Shown: piece by piece, positions 50,403-63,092 of the stretch
How the letters are laid out: every line of letters begins with the position of its first letter
How positions within the stretch are numbered: the first letter of the stretch is position 1
Source of the DNA: Diphasiastrum complanatum
Lineage: Eukaryota > Streptophyta > Lycopodiopsida > Lycopodiales > Lycopodiaceae
NCBI GenBank assembly: GCA_029204225.1
Contig: CM055100.1
Coordinates: 57,109,788 to 57,173,787, forward strand
Direction: 5' to 3'
Length of the DNA: 64,000 nucleotides
Position numbers and translations under genes: made by a program
The notes under the pieces: generated by a model
What the model was told of the DNA's origin: nothing
What the model saw: only the letters and a program-made list of their open reading frames with translations
Database searches by the model: none

Positions 50403-53038
50403 ATGACTTGCTATATCACACTTTTTCAGGTCGATGAGGACGTCGAAGGACAGAAGCCAGGGAGTTTGCACGTACAGTCTACCATTGACAAGAGTACTCA
50501 CAAGGATATTAGTAGGCTATGTATGTATAAGGTCTTTGATGTAGCAGCAAAGTTCGGGGCGAAAGCCAAAGCTGCATGTGACTTGTCAGAGAAAGATACG
50601 AAGCTTACATATCCACATGCAGCTCGTCCTAGAAAGGGAGGATGGCGGACTGCACCATTGATCTTCGGTATATTCTATTACATATAGTGATGCCTCTGGA
50701 GTCTGGAAGATATTCACTGAATGTAACTAAAGTCTAAGATCGAAAGAGTTGAATCGTTCTTTAAAAATCATTAGGCAAAAATGAAGCGCTAAAGATTAAC
50801 GTACCACAATAGTATACTACAATCTTTTTCTGTGTTTCTGTCTCGCCATGGCTCTTGACTGTTGCACCTACCGTTGAGTGCGGCAGGCACCGAAGTGTGT
50901 GAGAAAATAGCTACCTCCGGTCTCCACGCCAACTTGGTGACATTTTTAGTGCAGCAATTACACATGCAAACAGTAGAAGCGGCCAATACTATCACAAACT
51001 TCAATGGATCAGCTAATCTTTCTCCCATATTTGGTGCATATCTAGCAGATGCTTACTTAGGTCGCTTTCGGGCCATCGTTATTGGATCGATCTTCTACCT
51101 GGTGGTGAGCATTCAGATTCTGTTCTATTCTCTTCCTGTTCTCTTCGTAAGTGATAACATATTACGGTAACGTGACAAATTTGAGGTTGGTTGTCTCTGC
51201 AGGGAGTAGTACTTTTGGCGGTGGATGCAGCAGTAGCCTCTTTGAAACCACCTCCTTGCGCTCATGATCACCTCGCGCACGGACAGCATTGCCTTCCAGC
51301 ATCATTCCGGCAAAAGGCATTTCTGTATATGGCATTCACATTTTTAGTTTTTGGTGCTGGTGGCATACGGCCCTGCGTGGCTGCCTTCGGAGCAGATCAA
51401 TTTGACCAGAAAGATGCAGAGGAGAAAAAGAAGTCAGCAAAGTTCTTCAACTGGTATTACTTCAGTCTGGGCTTGTCTCTGTTATTTGCTGTTACGGTAC
51501 TGGTCTACATACAAGACAATGTTGGATGGAGTTTGGGATTCGGCATACCTGCCATTCTCATGGCTCTATCTTTATCATGCTTTTTGCTCGGATATAAATT
51601 GTATCGACATGCTGTCGGCAATGGGAATCCATTCGCTCGTCTCGCACAAGTTTATGTCAGCGCTTTCAGAAATAGAAAGCATAGACTACCACTAGATCCC
51701 AGCGAGCTTTATCGGGGAACTGAGGAAGACGGGAATGACGGAACTTTTCTAGCACTCAAGCATTCGGACCAATTCAGGTCTGTAAGAAAAAAGCTTCTGT
51801 TTTTATCCCTCACCGGCCAGGTGCATTACGGTTGCTTGCATTGTTAAATTCGGTACTTAGCTAGTTGATACTCACATGGATGATGACAGTCTGTGATCTC
51901 ATCATCAGCCAAAGGTTGTGGCAGCTAGATCCAAATTTTAATTTCCAAGTTTCATGCAATACTCCAACGCGTAAGCTAACCAAGCTGTAGATGTTGCAGG
52001 GTAGTCTAGCAGAACATTCCGCTCAAAATTGTCATAGTAACTCTTACAAGTTATCACTAAATATGTTGTTTTACAATTGATAGCATTGTCATTTAGACTC
52101 GGAGTATAAGCCATTATATCGAGAGTCAGTGGCTAAGTAGCTTGCTTGTTGATCGGAACGCTGCCAGGTTTTTGGATAAAGCTGCAATCGTAACAGACTC
52201 CACAAAGTCTGGAGAATCCAACGCGACTAGCCTCAGCTGGAAACTTTGCACAGTGCATCAAGTAGAAGAATTCAAATGCCTTCTGCGCATCCTCCCAATC
52301 TGGGCGACAGGGATCCTCTTCACCACAGCTCACGCTCAGCAGAGTACTTTCATGGTGCAACAGGCTCGTACAATGGATCGCCACATAGGAACTCGCTTCC
52401 AGATTCCACCGGCATCTTTCACTGTTTTCAGTTTTCTCGCACTTCTTGCATGGGTTCCTTTTTACGATCGCATAATTGTGCCCGCCACGCGAAGATTGAC
52501 CGGCAAGGAGCGAGGGATCACCTTCCTACAGAGGATCGGGATTGGCCTTTTCATCTCAGTGATTGCAATGTTTGTTTCTGGCGCTACAGAACGCTACCGT
52601 CGCCACTCAGCCGTGAGAGCTGGGCTTATCGATCTTCCCCATGTTCAGGTTCCCATTTCAGCTTTCTGGCTGGTTCCCCAGTACTGTCTGCTGGGCTTAT
52701 CCGAGTCCTTTGTTTTGATCGGGCATCTGGAGCTTTTCTACGATCAGTTCCCTGAGAACATGAGGAGCCTGGCAGGGGCTCTCTTCTCAAGCAGTGCTGC
52801 AGTGGGTAGCTACAGCAGCACCATCATCGTTGAACTAATCCAGAAGTTTACTTGTAAGCTGGGAAGTGGCCGGCAGCCTAATGGCAACCTCCACGGCCGG
52901 GAAGGTGGGTGGCTCTCAAGCAACATGAACCGAGGGAATCTAGACTACTTTTACTGGCTGATAGGTTTGTTGGGCGCCATCAACTTTGTGGCCTTCGTCC
53001 TCTCTGCTCGTTGGTACAAGTACAAAAACGTGAACTAG
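50403..53038 (+). CDS. NPF (NRT1/PTR) transporter gene, N-terminal exon uncertain
   Basis: POT/MFS proton-coupled transporter. Exons 50430-50667 (GGWRTAPLIFG), 50887-51104 (GTEVCEK, SPIFGAYLADAYLGRFR), 51203-51777 (GAGGIRPCVAAFGADQFDQKD, FFNWYYFSL) and 52168-53038 (FLDKAAIVTDS, CLLRILPIWATGI, LELFYDQFPENMRSLAGAL, stop TAG). All introns are GT-AG and the joined frame is open for 633 codons, about the family length or a little more. An in-frame ATG at 50403 is possible, but ctttttcag at 50421-50429 is a good acceptor, so the start codon may lie in an unseen upstream exon. The third exon here is 218 nt, exactly the length of exon 3 of the other NPF gene. The proton-coupling motif is ExxEK, not ExxER. 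The 50403-50660 segment has a long acidic/hydrophilic N-terminal tail. Confidence 0.9.
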
Positions 53039-55842
53039 AACCCAATCTGCATAATTACAATCATTCACCTCATGTCTAGGTCTCCACTAGTAACTACTAA
53101 TGCCATTGGAAACAAGTATCCAAAACTATATATGCCAAAAGAATGCAAATATTATAGGAGCATCACGACTTCTTCGCATAGGTGCTTACACAGGCACAAG
53201 TATCTATAAATATATCTGCCAACATGCCCAACAGAATGCAAATATCGTATACATTGACGCTTTGTTGCACAGGTGGTTAGAACTTAGGGGCATAAGTATC
53301 TAAAAATATCTCCACCAATGGAGTCTCCACTGCAAATATAATAGCTTGTAGATTGGCCACAGTAACTAGTTCATTGCAATCAAATATTCTCTTGGACTAC
53401 TATCCATAATATATACACTTTACTTCCGTACAAAGGTGAAGCCAAATTTGAAGAGCATGGCTTCAAGGTTTATGATATACTTGGCAATGTGTCTTTTTTA
53501 TGGACAAAATATACAATTCTAAAAAAATTACAAGTACTTCTTGTGAGAAACTCAAATGCAAACCTTTGATCTACGACAAGAATAAATGCACAAAAATCCA
53601 CATTCCAAAAGCTAGTTACTCACAAATTTGCTTCTAAGATCAAACTAACATCACATATAATTGAAATGACAAACGAAAACTCTTTCCAAAAAACGATTTC
53701 ATCTAAAACTTGCTAACAATGGGCTGCCCAACAGCAAAGAAGTCATATATTCTTTCATCAATAACTTCCAAATCTACATATTTTACCAATATTCGTCGTT
53801 GAGATGACTCTTTCTCCTCTCTCTAGAATCATATTGCCCTAAAATTAAGGTATGAACTCTAATCTTCAAATTTTGGCCCAAATGGCCAAATTACATCAAT
53901 TAAATGCGATTTGTGTATCTTAATGACCTCAGGTATATGCATAAAATACCTAAGCACTAGTTGACAAATTTTCAAACTTGCGAGTAGAATACTGATGGTC
54001 CCCTCATATTGAGGTCAAGTCTAATTCCTATCACCCTTGCCAACGTAAAGGAAGATTGCCATATTGAGGTCTAATTTAATTCCACTCAGCCTTGCCAAGA
54101 TAAAAGAACATTGCCATTCCATGGAATTTTACGTGAAAATTCAAGATCTTGCTTCAATAGATGATAGGTAGTTTAAAGTTTTGGTCTTTAGTCAAATTTT
54201 CCTATATTAAAAAAAAAAAAATTGCATACACCACCAAAATTTTTCCAAAACAAAGAACTTTAACTACTTCCAAATCATTTCAATAATTTATCTAACATCT
54301 TGATATCCATAATGCATCTTGATTTAGGTGGGGGTTGAACCCTAGCATCAATATCTCTAATCATTATACTAAAGATTGACAACCCTAGCATTAATATCTC
54401 AAAAATTCTAGATTAGGAAATACTCGTTGGTGTAGTACTCCTAATGGCACATATGATTCCTTTGAAAGTCCATGTCCTATTTCACTATCATGGACATGTC
54501 GATGGAGCATTGCTTAAGGACTCAAGCAACTAGCACTCCCTTGTCATGGGATTTAGATTTTGTTGTAATACTTCTAGTGATAGTGATAATCCATTGTTGA
54601 TGCACTCAAAGGTAGATGGTAGCTCCAACTTTGAATTTCAATACCTACTTCCAAGACTTAATCTCTTATGTGAATACTCTTATAGATGATATAGATGGTT
54701 ATAAATTCTATGAGAACCCATCCATGCATTCTTAGTATTGGACAATATTTTCAATGGTGTGAAATGGTTGGCATGCAAATGTTAGCTGATCTTTTAATAT
54801 GCTAAATCATTCTAAAAATAGAAAAAATTCAAATAATTTTATTAGTTTCTGCGGAATTGTATTGTGTATTTTATGTATCTAGCAAAACTTTTGGCCTATA
54901 TAGCCATATGCCAAGGAGGTCCCTAGTCCACCTAAATGGACTACAAAAGTATTTGATAAATAAATCAACCTTAGAAGTGGCTATGTTATATCATGTTTTC
55001 TTTGGATTGCTGAGTTTTTGATAAATCACTGATGTAACCAAAAGTTTCTATATGAATGTAACGTGATGCTTGAGATTTTTTAGAGTTTTTTCTCTACACC
55101 TAGCCTATGTGGAAATCAGAGACTGATTACTATAGAGCGTTGTGGTTTTCAGAAAAGAAAAATTTTCAATAGGTTTTTTTTTCGAAGGATAGGATTTCTT
55201 TTCAGTCAATTTTTGATCATATTATACAATCAAAGGGCCTTGTATGAGCTATCATAAAAAATTGAGCGGCATAACACTGAAAATTCACGAGAACCAATTT
55301 GCAAGAACTAAGCCATGAGTCCAAATTTTGCAGTACCCTTGCGGTTAAAATAAGTACTCAAGCTATAATTACCACCCCATAGACCAATCAATATAAAAAA
55401 CTAGAAAATGCCTGCACTATCAAAAATTGAGTGGATATTGGCAAACTAATGTGTTATTGATCCCAGGAGGGGAAGTTATGTGGAAGAGCTAGAAGTAGTC
55501 CACTGACTTAAATTGCCACTTGGAAGATCCAAGTGGAAAGGACAATGCCCCACATGGGCCAAGGACCTTGGTCAAAGGTGCCCATGTGGCTTATTCACAA
55601 ACCTTAAAGCCCAAATTTAAGAGCTAGGATGACGGAATGACCAAAAAGTCCAACTCAGTCTTCAAAGATGAAAAAACTTGGGATGGCCATAAAGTGAGAT
55701 GGAAATGAAATTAAAAAGGTTGAGTCTTCAACCAAGAAGAATGATAGATGGATGTGAGTGCATGGACAGTGGAAAAAACAAAATTCTCATTCCATTTTGG
55801 CTTTAGGCGCTATCTGAGCTTATGAAGCGGCTGACTACCATC
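53039..55842. other. 3' flank of the NPF gene, no gene seen
   Basis: AT-rich. Near the gene, 53100-53300 has two loose copies of a block (tatatatgccaaa-agaatgcaaatat / aacatgcccaacagaatgcaaatat) about 115 bp apart. The rest has no coding or repeat structure that I can support. Confidence 0.4.
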
Positions 55843-56589
55843 TACTTGAATATGATATATGGGCCACCTTCTAGTTGATACATGTGCACCAACATTAATC
55901 CTATGAGTGCTGCCTAGAAATGTCATCTTGATTACCACCTGAGTGTTACTACTAGAGCTAAGCTATGTAATTATGAGCACCATTTTATGAATGTTGATAA
56001 ACATCAGAGGATGTGCAATTGCTATGACGTTTTCCATCTGAGCCAAGCTTCCATAAGAGTAATATATTATGGGCATTAATTTTCAATGATTTAGCAGCGA
56101 GTTGGATGATCGATTCTCTCGTCACCTTTGATTCATGAAATATGAGAGCATTTCCTTTCGATTTTTGAGATGAAAAGAATTCTCCTGAATGTTGCTTGTT
56201 GAGCATTGTCCTAATGATAAGAGTATTCACGTTCAAAAACACATATATAATATTAATGATATTTCTGCTACTGCAACACTGGATCTGAGCGTTAATATTG
56301 TGCAAATTTGTAGTGAAAATGCGTGTGTATATTATAAAAAAGCAAATCTACACTAATTCCAATCATAGACAATATCACAATCAGAAATAAACATGCATCA
56401 CAAGAACAATGCTTGGAAGGGCAATGTATTTCAAGATTTCTTTGTATTAGACAGAGTTGACATACTGACTTGCAATATTAAGTTGCTTTACTTAAACTTC
56501 TCTCTCTCTTCTGATTGTTTGCAGTCATTTGATACATTTCCCCAATTAGGGTATTACAAGAAAATTAATTAATTTAGTTGAGCGTGAGG
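55843..56589 (-). repeat. Right arm of inverted repeat flanking the NPF gene
   Basis: Reverse-complement partner of 44828-45409. It carries about 290 bp (roughly 56047-56335) that the left arm lacks, and a short (CT)5 where the left arm has (GA)68. Its outer edge meets tgttaactcttcac, which looks like an LTR start, at 56590, just as the left arm meets an LTR end. Confidence 0.9.
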
Positions 56590-58939
56590 TGTTAACTCTT
56601 CACAAGGGCTAACCTTCGAATTCGATATCAATTTATTGGAATGTGGACACAAAAATTGCCCTTGATTGTGGATGTCACATACTTCTAGATGTTATATCAA
56701 GGTTCTAGCATTTGCATATAGATTTTGCTTGATTCAATATTTTGCATTTTTAAAAAAAACCCTAAATCTGATAGGATCTCTTGATTTTAAGTTGTTGTAC
56801 TTTTTCGAGAGTGTGTTTCAAAATTAGGTGTTAGCAAAAGTTCATGCTATTGTGTTTAGATATATTGTGATCGAGAAATCAACATTCTATTTGTTAGGAT
56901 TTGCTAGAATAGAGAAAAGGAAAGGCTAGATTGTTTCCAAATCTTTGTGATTTTTTTTTGAGTTTCATTTGTTGATTTTCAAGGAGTTCTAAGCTCATTG
57001 GAATAGGTTCAAAGAGAAGATCATATCATTGCAACATGGCAACCTCAAGTGGCTTCATGTTGGAAGGCAATGATAGGCTTATCTCAACAAATTATTCAAC
57101 TTGGAAGGTGAGGATGGAATCTTTGATTGAGATGAATGATTTGATGGATATTGTTATAGGTGTGGAGGAGAGACGTTTGGCACCTCAAGAACAATTCAGG
57201 TATGAAAAGAGGGCAAAGAAAGATCTACATGTGATCAAGATGAATGTGACTAATGAACTTCTCAAGGAAGTTGTAAGTGCACAACATCAAGTGAGGCTTG
57301 GGAATCTTTGAAGAAGGTTTATGAGTCCAAGTCTACATCTAGGGTTCCTAAGGAGGCAAAATTTTCAAAGTCTTCAAAAGAAGGATGAAAGTGCTCATGC
57401 TTTTGTTTTGAGAGTTAAAGCTTTGAGTGACAAACTAGCATGCATTAGTGAAAGCATTAAGGATGTGGAGCTTGTTCAAGTTGTTCTTAATGGCTTGTTG
57501 GATGATCATGCTAATTTGGTGCAAGGTTTTGCTATTCAAAATACATTGCCAAGTGTGGAGGACTTGCAAAGAGGTCTTGGTGGCTGACGAGTTTAGACTC
57601 CAAGCAAGAGGAGGAGCATCTTCTACATCTCAAGTTGGAGAGGAGTAAGCATTGTTCATCAAAGGCAAGTTCAAGAGCAAAGGCAAAAGCAAATGGTCAA
57701 AAGGGCAAGATCAAGGTGAGCCTTCTACTTTTGTTGGAAAGAAGAAATATAGGTCAAAGCTAAAATTTTCTTTTGTGGAGTCAGAGAGCATTTTGCTAGT
57801 GATTGCTTAAAGAATAAGAGAGGTCAAAGTGAGAAGCAAACCAATCTTACTCTTGATGAAGATGGTGTTGATGAACAGAATTCAAATGCTACTTTTGTTA
57901 TGTCATCTTTCTTGTTGGCTAATCATGGAGATATTGATCTTTGGTGGATTGATAGTGGAGCTACATCACATATGACATATCATGAGAAGTATTATTTATC
58001 ATTGATGGCATTTGAAGGTGACAAGAAGGTGATCTACACGACCAATGATGGTGAGTGTGCAATCAAAGGGATTGGCACAATACCTATTTCCCTCTCTACT
58101 AATATGAATATGAATTTGAAAGATGTTGATTGACAAGGGATTCAAAGTGAAGTTTGATGATGATGCATATTTGATCAAGAAGGAGGATGAATTGATTGCA
58201 AAAGGGAAGAGGCAAGGTAAGTTGTTCAAACTTGATGCTTCTAAAGAGCAAAGATGAGGTGTTTGATGTCTTTGTAAAGTTCAAGATTGCAAGGGAGGTC
58301 CAATTTTTGACAAAGATCAAGTGATTGAGGAGTGGAAATGGTGGTGACAAAATTTCTACTACGTTCAAAGCATTTTGTGATGCAAATGGAATCAAGAGAG
58401 GTACACAAGGCCAAGGACACCACAACAAAATGGAGTTGACAAGAGGGAGAATACAACCTTATCTGAAGGAGTCAAAGCAGTGAGGTTAGGTGCAAATCTT
58501 CCTAAATCCTTTTGGGATCAAGCTTTGTTGTGTGCTAAATATTGATGCAATAGATGGTCGAATGTGGTATTGGATGGAAAAACCCCTTTTGAAGTCTTGT
58601 TTGGTAGAAGGCCGAGTGTCAAGTTTTTAAAAAAATTTGGATGCATTTGCTATATCAAAATCACTCTTGATGATAGGACAAAGGAGGATCCATCTTCAAG
58701 AAAAGGTATATTTGTTGGTTATAGTGAGGTGAGCAAGGCTTACAAAGTTTTTATTCGTTCAACAAAGATAATGGTCACTGGAAGAGATGTCATTTTTTAT
58801 GAAGGAAACTTTCCAAAACTTTCTTCAAGCGGTGGTGTGGATGTTGTGGCAACTGAATATTGTTCATTAGTGGGAAGCCTAACTATCTATTTGACCACCA
58901 CAAGACCTGACATCTACTAAGTGGTGGGTCTAGTAAGCA
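56590..58939 (+). pseudogene. copia-5 element: putative 5' LTR, gag, protease, integrase scraps
   Basis: Likely 5' LTR from TGTTAACTC at 56590, end not located. Gag starts with ATG at 57036 (MATSSGFMLEGND, STWKVRMESLIEMNDLMD) and continues in shifted frames to about 57590. The zinc knuckle near 57770 is damaged. Protease WWIDSGATSHMTYHEKY is at 57940-57990. The integrase core has many breaks. Its C-terminal side is open at 58564-58800 (GKTPFEVLFGRRPSVKFLKKFGCICY, GYSEVSKAYKVF). The frame then jumps to the RNase H start (YCSLVGSLTIYLTTTRPDIY), so RT is deleted. Transposon B interrupts it at about 58940. Confidence 0.88.
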
Positions 58940-59379
58940 TAAGAGAAAATTAGAGCCCGACGAGGGCCTTTGAAAAAGTTTTTTTTTTATATTTTTTTTC
59001 TCATTTTTGTTGCCATGTGGACCAATAGAAACCTTGATATCAAGCTTTTGTATAACGTATTTTTTTTTCAAATATGAATAATATAAAAACTTTTTAAATA
59101 TATAAATGTTTTATCGGGCAGCATGTGAAAATGCTATTGGATGTTGAGGCCCACCCTTCCAGCTCGTCACTGCCCGACAAGGCCCAAAGATATTGAAAAT
59201 GAATATGAAAGAAGGTTGAAATGAGAAAATCGATCTAGCTTTAATGCAAATACATTGTCAAATCATGGTTCACAAAGCTAGCTAGAGTTAACTCGTAGCC
59301 CCAAATAGTTTAGTATTTCAATTTTTTTCCTACACATATTTTCATATTCATAGTTAAGTGTTTCAAAGTTTTGCCTCGA

Positions 59380-60905
59380 ATGGTGCCTTCAAGGAAGCCA
59401 TGCTCCTCAATCGACTCTGTGCTTCTCTCTTCAATGAGAAAGATGAAAATGGATTATGGGTGTTAAGAAAATATTCAAAAGATTCTTGGTATCGGATGCA
59501 TCCATCATCAAAAGGAACATTTCAAAAAAGCAAAAAGACAAAACTATCATTTCGATCTTATTGGAAGGCCAGAATTTTGGATTTCATCCAAAATTTTAAT
59601 CCAACATGTATATATGCATTCTGAGACAAATGTGCAAGGATTCAACCAACAAGATCGCAAAAAAAACAACTGTGAGTATTAATATATTACCATACTTTGA
59701 TATTTTTGGTTCATAATCATCTATTATTAAATCATTAGAGGAGTTCTCAATATCAAAAAGACCCTTTAAGGAATGCCATGTAGGATATAGAAAAATATCA
59801 AAATTAAAAAAAAACAATATTGTTTATTTGCTTGACCCCACCACTCCCGAGGCCTCCCCAACTCCCAATGATCTAACCACAGTGTCTATACTCACAATTA
59901 AGAACTGTAAACAGTTCGCAGTATAACTTGACTAAATTCAAAAATATTCTCTCCATTGGTTACGAAAATGGCAGTATTTTCACTAGATCTAGAATATGAC
60001 CGCCATTCCCAAATTAGAATTAGAAAAAATTGTAAAATATTTACATATGCATTTCTTCCACGAGAATGAAAATATGGGTGCCATCTCCAATTATGAATGC
60101 CATCATCACATTGGAATGGACATATGAGTGCCAACTACCTATTGGAATGAAAAAATGAGCGACATTTTCAAATTTGAATCAAGCATACAAGCATGGATAT
60201 TGGATTGATCGTACAATATATAATATAATCAAAGATGAGTATTTTGTTTTGCTTCATAGAATCTGGTCATAGTACTTTGATGCAACTGATTACTCTATTG
60301 TTTTTTTTTATGATGACATTGTATCATCTACATGTGGATATCCCTATTGATTTGGCACCTTTGCAGAGAAGAGGAGGCAAAGGAATTCAAATATCTACTG
60401 AGGATTGTTCTCGTTATAGGGCAGAAGGAAAAAAATATTGGATTTGTGGATAGATGAAACATTATATCCACAAGATCCAAGCACTTTGACACATCCCACA
60501 TTCTCCTCAATAACTGTTTTAGTAAAATGGATATGCAATGGGCATAGTGGATTACTAGGATATTGTGAAAGATTGCAGAACCATGGAAAACAGCTTTATA
60601 TAAATAAAGTTTACTTCTTAGAAGGTGAGTTAGTTCGGATATCCTCTTATTGTCAAAATAGAGATTGTCATCTCCAAAAGACGTTAGAAGAAAATGAACA
60701 ACTTAAAAGTAATGAATCATTACAGAAGATAACAATCAATATCAACTCAGAACTAGAGCAAATGCAATCAATCTTACAATCTATTCGTATTGAAAACTTA
60801 CAATTATTGAAGGATGTGGAATTGCCAAAGAAGAAGACTGAAAGTAAGAAGCAAAAGCGACAAAGTTGCAAGGATATTCAAACGCTTTCAAAAGGAGGTT
60901 ATTGA
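59380..60905 (+). pseudogene. Transposon B first exons: zinc-finger and coiled-coil segment
   Basis: A first exon (59380-59668) homologous to that of A ends in a GTGAGTATT donor. The 60235-60905 region gives, in two frames, DIPIDLAPLQRRGGKGIQ, then WICNGHSGLLGYCERL...KQLYINKVYF-EGELVRISSYCQNRDC, a Cys/His set (C, H, C, C, C) like a zinc ribbon. A Leu/Glu-rich coiled coil of about 60 residues follows, then a Lys-rich tail (KKKTESKKQKRQ). Probably the DNA-binding part of the transposase below; the join is broken by a frameshift near 60450 and an unresolved intron near 60930-61022. Confidence 0.55.
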
Positions 60906-61022
60906 AATAGAAGGATCCGTGCATTCAAGTAAGCATATTCTGATTTTTGTAGGTTTTTCAATGACATTTGGATTTAATTTCAGCTATGGTGGTATTCTGT
61001 TAAATATCTGTTTTTTTTTGCA

Positions 61023-62953
61023 GATATGCATTAGTAGCTCCTCGGAATATTAAAGACAATGCTTCACTAGAAATGTCATTGGGCACAATATTGACGGGCA
61101 AATCCACTAAGCGTATCATGATGAACAATAGGAGTTCAAATGTAAAGTGTAAATTAACAGTCTTTGATGGTGGACATTCAAAATTTTTTAGATAAGACTA
61201 TAGTTCAGGGTGCTTGTGATTTTGCAGATATTAGCAGGGAAGCATATGCAACAATATTTAAACTAATTAGAGAAGCTTTTAAGCAAGTTCAAAGTAGAAG
61301 GTCCCAATCCCTAGGACATATCACTTGAAGAAAGAGAGGGATACATTAAACATAGGTATGCATAAGACCACTGGAACTCCATTTCATATTGAGGAGGTGT
61401 ATGAAACTGATGGAAGATCGATATTCTATTATTTATCAAACAACTTATTTGTTGATCTAAATTACTTGCTGAGATACATCGTCACATTCTATGATATAAC
61501 CCATGAAAAGGTGAATGGCAAAATAATCATAGTACTTAAGTTAGATGAGTCAGAAATTGTGAAAGGGCAGAAGATGGAGAGGGTTAGTATAACTCTCATG
61601 AATGGTGCTCTATCACAAACAGAGGACCAAGAAGATTTTAGATTCAGTGTCCAGTCAGAAAATGATATATGGTGGTTGGCAGCGTTTCAGATAACTAGTC
61701 TCATTATTACATTATATTCATTGAATAGTATTAATTCATTGTAAGCTAAGTCTGATTAATTCTCTGGACAGGTGCTGAAGGAGGATCATGATATACTATC
61801 ATGGATATTCTCAAGGACATCTTAAACTAGGATCATCAAGGACCATATGGATGGAGGACTTCTCAATGTTCCAGGAGTTGGAGACTTCAATGTTAATGGC
61901 ACTTAGCAGGTGATTTGAAAACATTGAAATGTATGTATAATGTCTCTCATGGTGCTACATCAAAACACCCTTGTTTGTATTGCATGAAAATGGCAAAAGA
62001 TCTTACTAGGAGTACATGAATTACTAGAGAATATGCAGATCCAAACTGGAAGCCTGTGCTGCCTATACCCTTTAAAAATGTGCATGTTTGCACTCTTCAT
62101 GTAGAAGTTAGATTAATAGAAAAGATCATTTATCTTCATATAGTTTTTGCTTGGAATACTAAGCCAGCATCATTAGCAAAAGAAACTATCTCTCGATTAG
62201 AAGATGTTTTATCAAAAGCAGGACTTCATAAGGAACATGTCAAAATTCAAAAAGATGAAAGGCTTTCAGGAAAGAATGGGAACATGCCAACTAAGCCAAG
62301 CATAGGAGGAGCAAAAGCACGTCGTTTTCTATCAAATCTTTTTTTGGTAAGGCTTCTAATATTCAACACTCAGTCTGGATAGATATTATTGCTGCCACTC
62401 AGGACTTCAAGAAAGACGGCAAAACCAGAGTACTAAAAGTTGATGTATGGAAGAAGCTTGATAGTATGATTGCTATTTTAATAAAAGATAAATACTCTGA
62501 TATTGATAAGAAAGCTGTTCAAAGGACTTGTGTCGAGTTTGTTAATGCAGTATCAAAAGCATGGGGAGAAGATCACATCACTCATTACATGGGTAGTATA
62601 AATTCTTCAAAATGCTTTCAAATTTTCATATATATCTAGATCCAAACATAAGACTAACATTATGACTTTGACATATGCAGCACATACTAAGAGATCATAC
62701 AACATTTTTTGCAAATGCATATGGAAGCTTGAGTGTATGGTCATCACAAGGGATGGAGAAGTCACATTGGCAAGCACGAGCAGCATTTCATCGAAATACA
62801 CAACATGGAGGAACCAATGAAAAACGAAACTACATTTGTCAATTGTTTCAGTGGTTCTACCGCAGAGTTCAGATTCGACATATAACAAAGTCCACACATA
62901 ATAACAAGTTTAGGAAAGCATGCAAGTTCATACAGGAAGAGAAAATTAGATGA
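61023..62953 (+). pseudogene. Transposon B DDE-type transposase
   Basis: After the ttttttgcag acceptor at about 61022 the pieces are: QGACDFADISREAYATIFKL and KKERDTLNIG; VNGKIIIVLKLDESEIVKG (candidate first Asp, about 61540); an intron; AGDLKTLKCMY (second Asp, about 61910) leading straight into HPCLYCMKMAKD (CxxC insert); LPIPFKNVHVCTLHVEVRL (62060-62120); a linker to THYM; an intron 62590 to about 62680 (GGTAGTA donor, tatgcag acceptor); then AYGSLSVWSSQGMEKSH (candidate catalytic Glu) and HRNTQHGG. A Zn insertion between the second Asp and Glu plus a late QG-E-K-H block is the pattern of a broad transposase group that includes CACTA-, KDZ- and RAG1-like enzymes. Frameshifts near 61180, 61900 and 62345 and a few stops make this copy inactive. 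Confidence 0.7.
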
Positions 62954-63092
62954 TTGTTGAGTAGAAGATCATCATTGTCATCAAATCATGACATGTTCAG
63001 AATTGCTTGCAAATTCATTGAACAAGAGAGGAGAAATACTCAATGTAAATGTATTGATTGTATTATAACAAAATACAAAGTGTCCACGTGCA

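Noticed and set aside
52246-52755. 169-codon frame overlapping the last NPF exon
   Set aside because: Out-of-frame shadow of the real exon.
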